NCBI GenBank assembly: GCA_016235665.1
Contig: JACRJI010000016.1
Span: 62,001-126,000, forward strand
Reading direction: 5' to 3'
From: a candidate division TA06 bacterium
GTDB lineage: Bacteria > Edwardsbacteria > AC1 > EtOH8
Length of the DNA: 64,000 bases
Part shown: positions 9,124-18,686 of the stretch, one piece after another
Position numbering within the stretch: position 1 is the first letter of the stretch
Layout of the letters: each line of letters opens with the position of its first letter
Notes under the pieces: generated by a model
What the model was told of the DNA's origin: nothing
Seen by the model: the letters and a program-made list of their open reading frames with translations, nothing else
The model's database searches: none
Program-made: the position numbers and the translations under genes

Positions 9124-9852
9124 ATGTCAATACCCTTTTACTTTTTATCTGACGTTCACCTGGGAGCGAGCAGCCCTGAACTGGAACGGTTGAAACTGAC
9201 AAGGCTGAAGGAGCTTTTTGCCAGGATCAAGGATCAGCCAGGACCCTTATACATATTGGGCGATCTGTTCGATTTCTGGTTTGAATACCGGACTGTGATC
9301 CAGTCCGAACATTTTGAAGTATTGTCGGAAATGCTGGAGCTGCGGAAGTCCGGGGTCAGCATCACCCTGCTGGCCGGCAACCACGATTACTGGACCGGGC
9401 CTTTCCTGGAAGAACAACTGGGGATAAAGACCGTCAAGGACGACCTGACCATTGAACTGGACGGCCAAAAAGTGCTGCTTTGCCACGGCGACGGACTGGA
9501 TCAGATGGACTGGGGCTACCGGGCGCTGAAGGCGGTGCTGAGGAATCCCCTCAGCATCCGGGCTTTCAGCCTGATCCATCCCGGCCTGGCCGTCTCCTTT
9601 GCCCATTGGTTCTCTAGATTTTCCCGCAACCACCTGACCAAGCATAAATATGTGGACCAGGCGCCGCTGGAGCGCCAAGCCGCCAGGTTTTTTGCCCTGG
9701 GCTACCGGGCGGTGGTGTTCGGCCACACCCACCAGCCGGCGTTGAAGGACATGGGGGGCCATGTCTTCCTGAACCTGGGTGATTTCTTTAAGAATTTCAC
9801 CTATGCCGTTTACCGGGACGGAAAATTCAAACTGGAAAAGGTCATTGACTAG
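9124..9852 (+). CDS. lpxH: UDP-2,3-diacylglucosamine pyrophosphatase (LpxH)
   Basis: This calcineurin-like phosphoesterase cleaves UDP-2,3-diacylglucosamine to lipid X and UMP in lipid A synthesis at the inner membrane. The metal-site motifs are SDVHLG (D10, H12), GDLFDFW (D47), GNHDYW (N86, H87), HGDGLDQ and GHTHQP. The ATG at 9124 gives 242 residues, the usual LpxH length, and places SDVHLG at residue 9. An upstream in-frame ATG at 9025 would add 33 residues and start inside the putative promoter. Together with the outer-membrane proteins it shows a lipid A-bearing envelope. Confidence 0.9.
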   Translation: MSIPFYFLSDVHLGASSPELERLKLTRLKELFARIKDQPGPLYILGDLFDFWFEYRTVIQSEHFEVLSEMLELRKSGVSITLLAGNHDYWTGPFLEEQLGIKTVKDDLTIELDGQKVLLCHGDGLDQMDWGYRALKAVLRNPLSIRAFSLIHPGLAVSFAHWFSRFSRNHLTKHKYVDQAPLERQAARFFALGYRAVVFGHTHQPALKDMGGHVFLNLGDFFKNFTYAVYRDGKFKLEKVID

Positions 9853-9871
9853 ATCAACAAATACTCATTAA

Positions 9872-11167
<1,296 letters not shown>

Positions 11168-11177
11168 ATTGTACCTG

Positions 11178-11273
11178 CCGCAAAGGCGCGGAAGCACAAA
11201 GTATATCAACACCAGATTATATTTAAGTAATTTTAATCTTCTTGGTATCTTGGTATCTTTGTGTCTTTGTGGC
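11178..11273. repeat. Inverted dispersed repeat with 7-bp periodicity
   Basis: The eno-divIC gap has a left arm near 11178-11202 (gccgcaaagg...cacaaag) and a right arm at 11257-11273 (ctttgtgtctttgtggc) that can pair in RNA. The right side begins with doubled cttggtat units at 11241-11256. A related 'ctgtgtctctgtg' string is at 18598-18610. Confidence 0.5.
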
Positions 11274-11293
11274 TGAACAGCTACTATCAGTAA

Positions 11294-11620
11294 ATGAACC
11301 GTTCGGCAAAAAATAAAAAAATCCGCCATAAGCTGGCGCTGGCTTTGATCATGGGGATCACCGGAGTGGTGGTGGTTTCCTTTGGCCTGGGGAATTACGG
11401 CTGGATCAAGACCATCAAAATGCACAAACGGCAGGCCTCGCTTAAAAGACAGATAATGGTCAACCTGGCCCATAACGAGATCCTGAAGCGGGAGATCCGG
11501 CTGGTCCAGGAGAACCGGCTGATAATTGAGTCTCTGGTGCGCGAGAACCTGGGAATGGTGAAACCCGGCGAGATCTCCTACCGCTTTTATTCTTCCGACT
11601 CCCTGAACCGGAAACGCTGA
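11294..11620 (+). CDS. Septum formation initiator, DivIC/FtsB family
   Basis: This 108-residue bitopic membrane protein is likely to act in the divisome with FtsL/FtsQ. Residues 1-12 are basic, one transmembrane helix spans about 13-33, and a coiled coil runs through about 38-80 (KRQASLKRQ, KREIRLVQENR). It ends with the family's ENLGMVKPGE motif. The order eno-ftsB is widespread in bacteria, which supports the call. A strong bidirectional hairpin follows at 11657-11695. Confidence 0.9.
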   Translation: MNRSAKNKKIRHKLALALIMGITGVVVVSFGLGNYGWIKTIKMHKRQASLKRQIMVNLAHNEILKREIRLVQENRLIIESLVRENLGMVKPGEISYRFYSSDSLNRKR

Positions 11621-11656
11621 AATTTCCCGGTGGCCGGGAAATTTTCCTGTGAAGGC

Positions 11657-11695
11657 AAAAAAGGGCTTTCCCGAAATAATCGGGAAAGCCCTTTT
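11657..11695. terminator. Bidirectional terminator between divIC and the minus-strand hypothetical gene
   Basis: A 14-bp stem (aagggctttcccg / cgggaaagccctt) with A-tract before and T-tract after serves both converging units. Confidence 0.9.
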
Positions 11696-11710
11696 GACAA
11701 TAGCAGGAGA

Positions 11711-11956
11711 TTAGGCCGCCTGAAGGGTGGAGATCTTCTCCGACAGCTCTTTGGCCTTGTTCTTGTCTATCAACAGCCCGGCCGAGATCATCACCCAGCG
11801 CGAAAGATCGGGCAGGTGGTTTTTTTCCAGGTAATCGAAGATCACCCCGTTCATATGGCGCTTGGTCTGGCGGTCCAAAAAGATCTTGGAGGCCGGACCC
11901 AGATAGGGGGTGGTGGTCTCTAAAACTTTTTGCGCTAATGGTGTCACTGGCGTCAC
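11711..11956 (-). CDS. Small hypothetical protein following the HAMP receptor
   Basis: This 81-residue soluble protein starts at GTG 11954-11956, one base after the stop codon of the HAMP receptor gene, so translation is probably coupled. The sequence is helical, with LAQKVLETTTPYLGPASKIFLDRQ at the start and a hydrophobic WVMISAGLLI segment. The 'YLGP.AKIFL.R' pattern recalls a small domain found at the C-termini of some bacterial signalling proteins, but I cannot name it with confidence. Position suggests it is a partner or output module of the receptor. Confidence 0.7.
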   Translation of the reverse strand: MTPVTPLAQKVLETTTPYLGPASKIFLDRQTKRHMNGVIFDYLEKNHLPDLSRWVMISAGLLIDKNKAKELSEKISTLQAA

Positions 11957-11957
11957 C

Positions 11958-12791
11958 TTACTTCTCGCTTTCGTTTGGGTTTTCGTCCTGGTTCATCATG
12001 ATCTTAAGACTGGCCTCCATCCGGGAGAATGATTCCGCCAGATCGCCGATCTCGTCTTTGCGTTTGACGTCAAGATTGATGTTCATGTTGCCCATGCTGA
12101 TTTGGTTGGCTGTCTGGTTGAGCTTGTTGATGTCCCGGATGATGGTCTGGGAGAAAAGCAGCACGATGACCCCGGCCAGGATGATGGCGATCCCTATCAG
12201 ATAATAAATGGAATTTTGGATGACCTTTAAACGGGCGACCACATCCTTGCTGTCCATGTCTATGCCCACCAGGCCTGCCGGATTGCCCAATGAATCCCGG
12301 ATCGGGGAATACCCGGAAAGCACCACCCCCCACTGGTCGGTCGTCATCTCATAATCGGCGCTGGTCTTCTCAAATCCTTCCAGCAGCTGGGGAAACTGCA
12401 GGCCTTCCTCATAGAACTGGCCGATCCTGACGGTGTCTTCGCCGGTGCCGTAATCTGCGTCCACCACAAATTCCGGCCCCTGCTGGGTCCGGCGCATGGT
12501 ATAGATGTATTTGATGCCCGGATTGTTCCCCTGTACGGCGCGCAATTGCTCCAGGATCTTCCGGAACTCCGGCGTGTTCTCGTCCCCCGGTTTAAGCCCG
12601 GCATGGACATTGCCGTCGATGACCGCCGACACTGCCGCCGCCGTGGACATCAGCTCGTTCCGGAGCTGGTCCTTGAGGGCCTTCTTGGTGGCCCTGAAGG
12701 TATAGAAGAAAACCATCCCGGAAATGACGACTATCAGCAATACAAAACTCAAGGTCAGCTTGGTCTGAAGGCTGTGAAAGATTTTGGACAT
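11958..12791 (-). CDS. Membrane receptor with periplasmic sensor and HAMP domain, no output domain
   Basis: This 277-residue inner-membrane protein has one transmembrane helix at about residues 10-30, an extracytoplasmic cache-like domain (about 31-185) and a second helix at about 190-212. A HAMP domain follows (about 212-265, with DEIGDLAESF). The sequence then stops: no histidine kinase, methyl-accepting, GGDEF or other output module is attached. The sensor half resembles those of chemoreceptors. The 81-residue gene that follows by one base is the obvious candidate partner. Confidence 0.85.
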   Translation of the reverse strand: MSKIFHSLQTKLTLSFVLLIVVISGMVFFYTFRATKKALKDQLRNELMSTAAAVSAVIDGNVHAGLKPGDENTPEFRKILEQLRAVQGNNPGIKYIYTMRRTQQGPEFVVDADYGTGEDTVRIGQFYEEGLQFPQLLEGFEKTSADYEMTTDQWGVVLSGYSPIRDSLGNPAGLVGIDMDSKDVVARLKVIQNSIYYLIGIAIILAGVIVLLFSQTIIRDINKLNQTANQISMGNMNINLDVKRKDEIGDLAESFSRMEASLKIMMNQDENPNESEK

Positions 12792-12867
12792 AGGTCTCCT
12801 GCGGTTGATATGTACCGTAATTATAAATTACCTACCCCCCGGCTGTCAAGCCCCAGATAGAATTACC

Positions 12868-12897
12868 TTGACATTAGGCCCCAAAGTTTGGTATCAT
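12868..12897 (+). promoter_or_regulatory. Sigma-70-like promoter for the initiator tRNA gene
   Basis: TTGACA at 12868-12873 and TATCAT at 12892-12897 are spaced by 18 bp. The expected start is about 15 bp ahead of the tRNA at 12921. Confidence 0.6.
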
Positions 12898-12920
12898 TGG
12901 ATTTTATAGTGGAAATACGT

Positions 12921-12997
<77 letters not shown>

Positions 12998-13027
12998 TTA
13001 CATTGGGCCTTAGGGACGAGGCCATCG

Positions 13028-13052
13028 GCCCAAGCAGACATACTTGGGCTTT
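13028..13052 (+). terminator. Terminator between the two tRNA genes
   Basis: A 7-bp stem (gcccaag / cttgggc) with an 8-nt loop is followed by tttt, 31 bp after the initiator tRNA. Confidence 0.65.
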
Positions 13053-13113
13053 TACTTTGGATAGACCACAAGAACCAAAAGCTGAAAAGCGTGACCCCGG
13101 TTCTTGATCAAGT

Positions 13114-13190
13114 GGCGGCTTAGCTCAGTTGGTTAGAGCAGCGGAATCATAATCCGCGTGTCCGGGGTTCAAATCCCTGAGCCGCTACCA
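13114..13190 (+). tRNA. tRNA with CAT anticodon, probably elongator tRNA-Met
   Basis: This 77-nt cloverleaf has a GGCGGCT / AGCCGCT acceptor stem (G1-U72 wobble), anticodon stem GCGGA/TCCGC, loop ATCATAA and encoded CCA. It lacks the initiator features. A CAT anticodon can also belong to lysidine-modified tRNA-Ile2; the overall sequence looks more like elongator Met, but the distinction is not certain. Confidence 0.9.
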
Positions 13191-13202
13191 GAACATCTTC
13201 AA

Positions 13203-13226
13203 GCCAGACGAAAGTCTGGCTTTTTT
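13203..13226 (+). terminator. Terminator after the second tRNA
   Basis: The stem gccagac / gtctggc with a gaaa tetraloop is followed by six T, starting 13 bp after the tRNA. Confidence 0.9.
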
Positions 13227-13248
13227 GTTTTTGAGTTTGTATGGCCAC

Positions 13249-13322
13249 AAAAAACCGCCCCGCAAAATTGTCCGCCATAATCCCGCCAAAACGGGACGAA
13301 GAAGGACAGCGGGGCGGTTTTT
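13249..13322 (-). terminator. Long nested terminator hairpin for the PpiD-like gene
   Basis: The outer arms aaaaccgccccgc and gcggggcggtttt bracket two inner stems (tgtcc/ggaca and tcccg/cggga) with runs of A and T on the outside. It lies 20 bp past the stop codon of the PpiD-like gene. Confidence 0.85.
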
Positions 13323-13342
13323 TATTTGGCAGATACCGGAGG

Positions 13343-15157
13343 CTAGATCCCCGAAACCCGGTAATCCTTGATCTTCAGCCCGCTCTGGAAATAGTTGTAC
13401 CACTGCTGCATGGCCTGGCGCTGTTTGGTCTGCAGCAGCTGCTGGGAGATCTGGGGGGCCTGCTGGCTGAGCAGGGCCTGGTCGGGCATGATGTGCTTTT
13501 CCACCCGGATCAGATATACCCCGTATTCGGTGGCCACCGGGATGCCGACTATCCCCAGAGGCTGGTTGAAGGCCGCTCCGGAGAATTCGTTGCGGGAGCC
13601 CACACCCGGCACCATGTCATCGCGGGTGATCAGGGCGGTGGTGTCGAACCTGGCCCCGGCGGCGGCGGCGGCCTGCGGCATGGTCTGCCCGGCATCGATG
13701 GAAGATTTTATCTGCTGGGCCAGGGCCTTGGCCTGGTCCATGGCCCGTTCTCTGATGATGGTCATCTTAATGCGCTGTTCCACGTCGGCCAGGGGCTGGA
13801 TGCCCTCCTTGCGTTTCTCCAGCACCCGGACCACTACCAGCGCTCCTTCGTTCTCCATCACCTGGCTCACCGATCCGGCCTTTTCGTCAAAGGCAAAGTT
13901 GAGGGCCTCGGGGAAGGAGCCCAGTCCCGGAATGTAGGAACCCCGGGGCAGAAAGCCGGTGGGTGTGGCCTGCAATCCTTCGGCCTGGGCCGCCTTTTCA
14001 AAATCCTCAGTTTTGGCCCTTTCCGCCAAGGCCTCGGCCTTGGTGCGCAGCTGGGACAGGGTCTCCTCGCCCGGTTGCTTGCGCAGCAGGATGTGGCGGG
14101 CCCTTACCTTGAGCTTTCCGGCTTCGGTCTTTCTTTCCTCCACCTTGACTATGTGCCAGCCAAAACTGCTCTGGAATGGCTTTGAGATCTGCCTGGGCGA
14201 AAGTTTGAAGGCCACCTCGGCAAAAGCCGGGTCCATGGTCTCCTTCTCGAAGAATCCCAGATCGCCGCCGTTGACGGCCGAGCCCGGATCCTCGGAGTAT
14301 TCCATGGCCAGGGTGTCAAAGTTGGCGCCGGGTCTCGCCGCTTGGGCATAAATGTCGTCTATCTTCAGTTTAAGCTCGGCCAGGTCCTTTTCGGCGGGCT
14401 CCTTGATCAAAGCCACGAAGGAGATCTTCACCCGCTCCGGAGCCTTGAAATCGTCCTGATGCGACTTGTAATAGGCCGCTATCTCGGCGGCGGCCACTTC
14501 CTGCTGGGCGTTGAAGAACCTGCCCGGATCAACAGCAATGAAGCTGGCCTTGACCTTTTCATTCTGGTCCTGGAAGGCTTTGATGATCTCCTGATCGGTC
14601 ACCCGCACCCCGGCCAGCACCTGCAGGTTCAGCTTCTGCTGGGGCAGCTGTTCCCGCAGCTGATTCTCGTAATTGACCAGCCAGGCCAGGTTCTGGGGGT
14701 TGGAGATTATTGACTGGTATTTTTGCATGTCGAACTGGCCGTTGGTCATAAGCTGGGGATCCTGCATCAGCTCGTTGGGAGGCCGGTTCTTGATGATGCC
14801 AACGATCTCCTCGTCATATACCCTGATCCCGTACTGGCGGTAGGCCCGCTGCAGGACCATCGAGCCCAGCAGCGACTGCCAGGCCTCCTGCTCCAGCTGG
14901 CGGAAGGTGGCCTCGTCGGGATCGGCTCCGAACCGGCTGCGGTACTGCTCCCGGCTTTGGCTCAGGGCCTGCTGGTACTGGCGGGTGGAGATCTCCTGCC
15001 CGCCCACTTCGCCGATTATGCCCCGGGCCAGCTTGTCCTGCCTTTTTCCCAGGCTGCCGCCGGTGCCCATGATGACATAGACGAATCCCACCACGAAGGT
15101 GACCACCACTACCCACATGATAGCCTTCATTTTGCGGCGCATCATTTGCATGACCAT
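13343..15157 (-). CDS. PpiD/SurA-type peptidyl-prolyl isomerase chaperone
   Basis: This 604-residue protein is anchored by one N-terminal transmembrane helix (about residues 12-30) with the rest in the periplasm, the PpiD layout. A SurA_N-like chaperone region runs from about 35 to 230. A parvulin domain (about 225-340) carries the GGDLGFF and GWHIVKVEER signatures, and a second, less regular parvulin-like segment begins with RARHILLRK (about 345-450). The role would be folding or escorting of outer-membrane and secreted proteins, which are abundant in this window. A nested hairpin follows the gene. Confidence 0.9.
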   Translation of the reverse strand: MVMQMMRRKMKAIMWVVVVTFVVGFVYVIMGTGGSLGKRQDKLARGIIGEVGGQEISTRQYQQALSQSREQYRSRFGADPDEATFRQLEQEAWQSLLGSMVLQRAYRQYGIRVYDEEIVGIIKNRPPNELMQDPQLMTNGQFDMQKYQSIISNPQNLAWLVNYENQLREQLPQQKLNLQVLAGVRVTDQEIIKAFQDQNEKVKASFIAVDPGRFFNAQQEVAAAEIAAYYKSHQDDFKAPERVKISFVALIKEPAEKDLAELKLKIDDIYAQAARPGANFDTLAMEYSEDPGSAVNGGDLGFFEKETMDPAFAEVAFKLSPRQISKPFQSSFGWHIVKVEERKTEAGKLKVRARHILLRKQPGEETLSQLRTKAEALAERAKTEDFEKAAQAEGLQATPTGFLPRGSYIPGLGSFPEALNFAFDEKAGSVSQVMENEGALVVVRVLEKRKEGIQPLADVEQRIKMTIIRERAMDQAKALAQQIKSSIDAGQTMPQAAAAAGARFDTTALITRDDMVPGVGSRNEFSGAAFNQPLGIVGIPVATEYGVYLIRVEKHIMPDQALLSQQAPQISQQLLQTKQRQAMQQWYNYFQSGLKIKDYRVSGI

Positions 15158-15210
15158 AACGATTTTTCTCCCTGCTGCTTATTTGTACTTGGATTTTTTG
15201 TAAAAGTTAG

Positions 15211-15246
15211 AGGTCAGGGACGGCCGGTTTGTTTTGACCCTGACCT
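15211..15246 (-). terminator. Possible terminator after the M18 aminopeptidase gene
   Basis: 9-bp arms aggtcaggg / ccctgacct enclose an 18-nt loop. The U-tract is poor, so this may be only a hairpin. Confidence 0.35.
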
Positions 15247-15324
15247 TTAATTATAGCTTAAATGGAAAGGGGATTCAAGGGAATTTTAGTCTATGGCTGT
15301 CTGCCGGTCGCAAAGGCAAACAGG

Positions 15325-16731
15325 TCAGCCGTTGACCAGAAACGCCTTGTACCCCAGATACGAAGCATGCAGGTCGGCCACCGAGACCAGCTCGAACGGA
15401 GAGTGCATGGATAACAGCCCCGGGCCGCAGTCCAGCACGTTCATTCCGTACTTGGCCAGGTACTTGGCCACCGTTCCGCCGCCGCCCTCGTCCACCTTGC
15501 CCAGCACCGCCGCCTGCCAGGGCACCCCGGCCTGGTTGAATACTTTGCGGACATGGCCCACGAACTCGGCGTTGGCGTCGCTGGCCCCGCCCTTGCCGCC
15601 GTGGCCGGTGTACTTGGTGATGGCTATCCCAAAGCCGGCCCGGCAGGCGTTGGACATCTCGTGCACCCCCTTGAAGTTCGGCTCCACCGCCGCGCTGACG
15701 TCGCCCGACAGGCAATGGCTGTTGGCCAGGCACTTGCGCAGGCTGCTTTCGGAGTACTTCGGTTCGGCCAGGGCCATCAGGTCGCCCAGGAAATTGACGA
15801 TGAAATTGGACTGCATCCCCGTGTTGCCCTCGGAGCCTATCTCCTCCTTGTCCACGCAGATGGCCACCGCGGTCCGCTCCGGGACTTTTACGTCGAAGAT
15901 GGCCCGGACCGAGGTATAGGAGCAGATCTTGTCGTCCTGGCCGTAGCCGCCCAGAAAGCTCTTGTCGAAGCCCACAAAGCGGGCCGGGGTCAGCGGCACG
16001 GCTTCCAGCTCGGCGCTGACGAAATCCTCTTCCTCCATCTTGTACAGCTTGTGCAGGTGCTCCATCACCGCGGCCTTGACCCTCTGCTTGACGTCCTGGT
16101 CGGCCACCGGGATCCCGCCGCAGATCAAGAGCATCTCCTCGCCCTTGATTACCTCGCCGGCCTTGCGCTCGGACTGATCCTTCTTGTTGAGGTGGGGCAG
16201 AATGTCGGGGATCACCAGACAGGGATCGTCCGGATCCTTTCCCAGGGCGATGTCCACGTAAGTGCCGTCCCGGCGGACCACCCGGCCGAACAGCCCCAGC
16301 GGTACGTTGACCCACTGGTATTTCTTGACCCCGCCGTAATAGTGGGTCCGCAGCAGGGCCATCTGCAGCTCCTCGTCCTGATAGAGCGGGTTCTGCTTCA
16401 GGTCCACCCGGGGGGCGTCCAGGTGCGAGGCGATCAAGTTGGCGCCTTGCTCCAGGGGCTTTTTGCCCAGCACCGCCAGCACTATGTTCTTGCTATGATT
16501 GAGGGCGTAGACCCGGGCCCCGGCCTGCCATTTTTTCTGCTTTTCCAGCGGAACGAAACCGTGCTTTTGGGCCAGCCTGGTCAGGAAATCCACCGCCATC
16601 CTTTCGGTGCGGCCCTCGTCCAGAAATACCGAGTAATCCTTGGCCAGGGCAAAGAAATTCTTCTTGTCGCTTTCCTTGGCTGTCTCCCAGATCGACTTAG
16701 GGTTCATTAAAAGCTTGTGCTCTTTGGCCAT
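15325..16731 (-). CDS. M18-family zinc aminopeptidase
   Basis: This 468-residue cytoplasmic enzyme would cleave N-terminal residues from peptides, often acidic ones in this family. The metal ligands sit in SHLDAPR (H103, D105), DKEEIGSEG, SGDVSAAVEP and the C-terminal SMHSPFELVSVADL histidine. GYGQDDKICSYTS and GGGGTVAKYLA are also family signatures. The length fits bacterial M18 proteins. The ATG at 16731 is the first in frame. There is no signal peptide. It is preceded by a 246-bp gap full of repeats, so its promoter is not evident. Confidence 0.95.
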   Translation of the reverse strand: MAKEHKLLMNPKSIWETAKESDKKNFFALAKDYSVFLDEGRTERMAVDFLTRLAQKHGFVPLEKQKKWQAGARVYALNHSKNIVLAVLGKKPLEQGANLIASHLDAPRVDLKQNPLYQDEELQMALLRTHYYGGVKKYQWVNVPLGLFGRVVRRDGTYVDIALGKDPDDPCLVIPDILPHLNKKDQSERKAGEVIKGEEMLLICGGIPVADQDVKQRVKAAVMEHLHKLYKMEEEDFVSAELEAVPLTPARFVGFDKSFLGGYGQDDKICSYTSVRAIFDVKVPERTAVAICVDKEEIGSEGNTGMQSNFIVNFLGDLMALAEPKYSESSLRKCLANSHCLSGDVSAAVEPNFKGVHEMSNACRAGFGIAITKYTGHGGKGGASDANAEFVGHVRKVFNQAGVPWQAAVLGKVDEGGGGTVAKYLAKYGMNVLDCGPGLLSMHSPFELVSVADLHASYLGYKAFLVNG

Positions 16732-16772
16732 GATGGTTCCTTAATTTTTATATTTTAAAAGTATTAATGTAC

Positions 16773-16800
16773 AAAGTAGTAAAGTAGTAAAGTAGTAAAG
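16773..16800. repeat. Tandem 8-bp array (tagtaaag)
   Basis: Three full copies of tagtaaag follow a partial one, just upstream of the M18 gene. It belongs with the other short-period arrays of the window. Confidence 0.75.
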
Positions 16801-16854
16801 CCTGATATATTGTTGGTTCAGAAGCTATAGAACATGGTTTTCTTTGGAACTCAT

Positions 16855-16921
16855 CCCCTCTGTCCCCTTCTCTTGGATAAATTAGGACTATCTTAGAGTA
16901 AGAGAAGGGGAAGCGAAGGGG
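16855..16921. repeat. Interrupted inverted repeat of about 67 bp
   Basis: The left arm 16855-16874 (cccctctgtccccttctctt) and right arm 16900-16921 (aagagaaggggaagcgaagggg) pair with one offset. A 25-bp centre contains 'aggactatctta'. It looks like a small non-coding dispersed element. Confidence 0.6.
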
Positions 16922-16977
16922 TTGAGTTTAGGTTTACGGCTATCCCTATTCTCCCCCGGCAGAGGAAGAACAATCTT

Positions 16978-18495
16978 TCATTTTTGGGTTGTTTTGCCCC
17001 GCCCCAATTCCTCGCGCATCAGCTCGGCCCAGGAGGTGGCTGGATATTTGATGACCCCTTCCTCCCAGCACTTTATGGCTTCCTTGGGAACGGATAACTT
17101 ATCCCTTAACAGCAGGCCCCTTTGGTAGCAGGCTTCGGCCGCCAGCAAGGAATCTTGGGATGTGCTGAACAGCCTGCCCCAGTACTCGGCCGCTTTTTTG
17201 TGGTCCCCTTCGCTTAAAGACATCCCGGCCAGACCGTAAAGGGACAGGTCGGACAATTGTCCCGAGGTGTCGCTTTGGATCACCTTTTTATATGACGTTT
17301 CCGCCTGGGGATACCTGAACTGGTTCTGATATTTGAACCCCTTGGCCCATTCCTGTAAAAGATTTATTTTATCAGTTTTATGGTCACTAATCAAGAGTAA
17401 TCGTGACAGGGCGTCGTTGACCACATCGTTATCCGAACCCAGCAAGGATGCCTGCCGGTAGAATGCCAGAGCGCCATCAAAGTCACAGTTCATCAGGGAC
17501 TGCTCCCCGGAATGGAACAGGGCCGGTTGGCGTACATTTACGGGTTTGGCGGAATCGCTGAGCGCAGAGTAAATTGCCTTGGCGCTGTCGGGCAGGTCCA
17601 GGGCGATGAAGCAGCGGGCCTTTAGGAACTGGCCTTCGGTTTTCAGGGAATCGGACCAGGTTCTTTGCTTGCTTTTGACGATCTCCAGCGCTTCATCAGG
17701 CTTATGGCTTTGCTCTAGCAACAGCCGGGACAGCTCCAGCCCGGCCCGGCCGTCATTCATACTGCGGTAGACCTGTTCGGCCTTATCGGTTTGGCCGTTC
17801 TCTGCCAGCAATCCGGCCAGACGGTGTTGCCAGTAATTCTTGTCCGGGGGTTCTTGGGAGATGTATTCAGTTACGATATCAATGGCCAGGTTAGAGGAAA
17901 GGCCGGGGGCATTCAAAAGCCGCCGCAGGATCGTTCCCGAGACATTTTTGTCTTTGATCTTTTTACAGTGATCCCAGGCCTGCTTAAGATCGGAGCCTTT
18001 AAGATAAAGACCGGCCAATAGAGCCTGCCAGTCGTCGCTCTTGGACTCACCGGCATCCTCCAGCAGTTTGGCGGTGGGCAGGAAGCCGAACACCGGGGCG
18101 ATCTCCTCTATCTTAAGCCGGGCAATATCGGGCAGGGTTTCAAAAGTTACGGCCCATTCGGGCAAGGCCTGGGGGTAGCTTAATTGGGCCGAGTAGATCT
18201 CGGCCAGCTCCCGGGCAAAGGCCTTTTTGTCTTTTAAAGTTTTGCGGCTCCAAAGATAGAGCTTCAAATGCTCGTCCTTGGCCCCGCTGTTCTGTAATAT
18301 TGTGGCCGCCTGCCGGAAGATGTTTTGGTCCTTGACCGGGTTCAAGGCTGTCTGGTATTTTTCCAGCGCGGTGGAATGCTGGCCGGATTTGGCCAATGCC
18401 GCGGCCTCCTGCCACAGCTTTTGGTCAGGCTTTTGGGCCTGAATTGAAGCGGCGGAGAAAAACAAAAGTAATATTAATGGTATTTTGGGGAACAT
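16978..18495 (-). CDS. Periplasmic TPR-repeat protein
   Basis: This 505-residue protein begins MFPKIPLILLLFFSAASIQAQ, a signal peptide cleaved near residue 20. Many degenerate tetratricopeptide repeats follow (for example AALAKSGQHSTALEKYQ and RLAGLLAENGQTDKAEQVYRS), suggesting a protein-binding solenoid. The reading frame is open to a further ATG at 18636, but that extension would encode dispersed repeats and displace the signal peptide, so the start at 18495 is preferred. It lies downstream of the DUF4175-like gene; together with the DUF4159-like protein this looks like part of an envelope module. Its partner is unknown. Confidence 0.85.
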   Translation of the reverse strand: MFPKIPLILLLFFSAASIQAQKPDQKLWQEAAALAKSGQHSTALEKYQTALNPVKDQNIFRQAATILQNSGAKDEHLKLYLWSRKTLKDKKAFARELAEIYSAQLSYPQALPEWAVTFETLPDIARLKIEEIAPVFGFLPTAKLLEDAGESKSDDWQALLAGLYLKGSDLKQAWDHCKKIKDKNVSGTILRRLLNAPGLSSNLAIDIVTEYISQEPPDKNYWQHRLAGLLAENGQTDKAEQVYRSMNDGRAGLELSRLLLEQSHKPDEALEIVKSKQRTWSDSLKTEGQFLKARCFIALDLPDSAKAIYSALSDSAKPVNVRQPALFHSGEQSLMNCDFDGALAFYRQASLLGSDNDVVNDALSRLLLISDHKTDKINLLQEWAKGFKYQNQFRYPQAETSYKKVIQSDTSGQLSDLSLYGLAGMSLSEGDHKKAAEYWGRLFSTSQDSLLAAEACYQRGLLLRDKLSVPKEAIKCWEEGVIKYPATSWAELMREELGRGKTTQK

Positions 18496-18591
18496 GATTC
18501 TATCGTGTAATTGCTTAAATAAAAGGTGGACTGATTTGTCTGCCTGGCACGGAAGCTTTCTCGCAGTGACACCCTCTGTACCCAGTTTATT

Positions 18592-18682
18592 GTTCCTCTG
18601 TGTCTCTGTGCCGGAAGCCTGCCCTGAGCATGACATTGAATTTCACAAGCGAAGGGTTTACCCTGAGTATATCGAAGGGTGG
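18592..18682. repeat. Composite repeat ahead of the TPR gene
   Basis: A 7-bp-period stretch (ctgtgtctctgtg, 18598-18610) abuts two REP-like elements: ccctgagc...gcgaaggg at 18622-18656 and accctgagtatatcgaagggt at 18660-18680. It is the same combination seen at 6102-6205 and 35315-35366. Confidence 0.65.
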
Positions 18683-18686
18683 CAAT

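Noticed and set aside
15275-16315. Minus-strand 346-codon open frame inside the M18 gene
   Set aside because: Glycine/arginine-rich shifted frame of the aminopeptidase; the M18 motifs lie in the other frame.
18496-18636. N-terminal extension of the TPR protein
   Set aside because: Encodes dispersed repeats and would bury the signal peptide; the ATG at 18495 is better.
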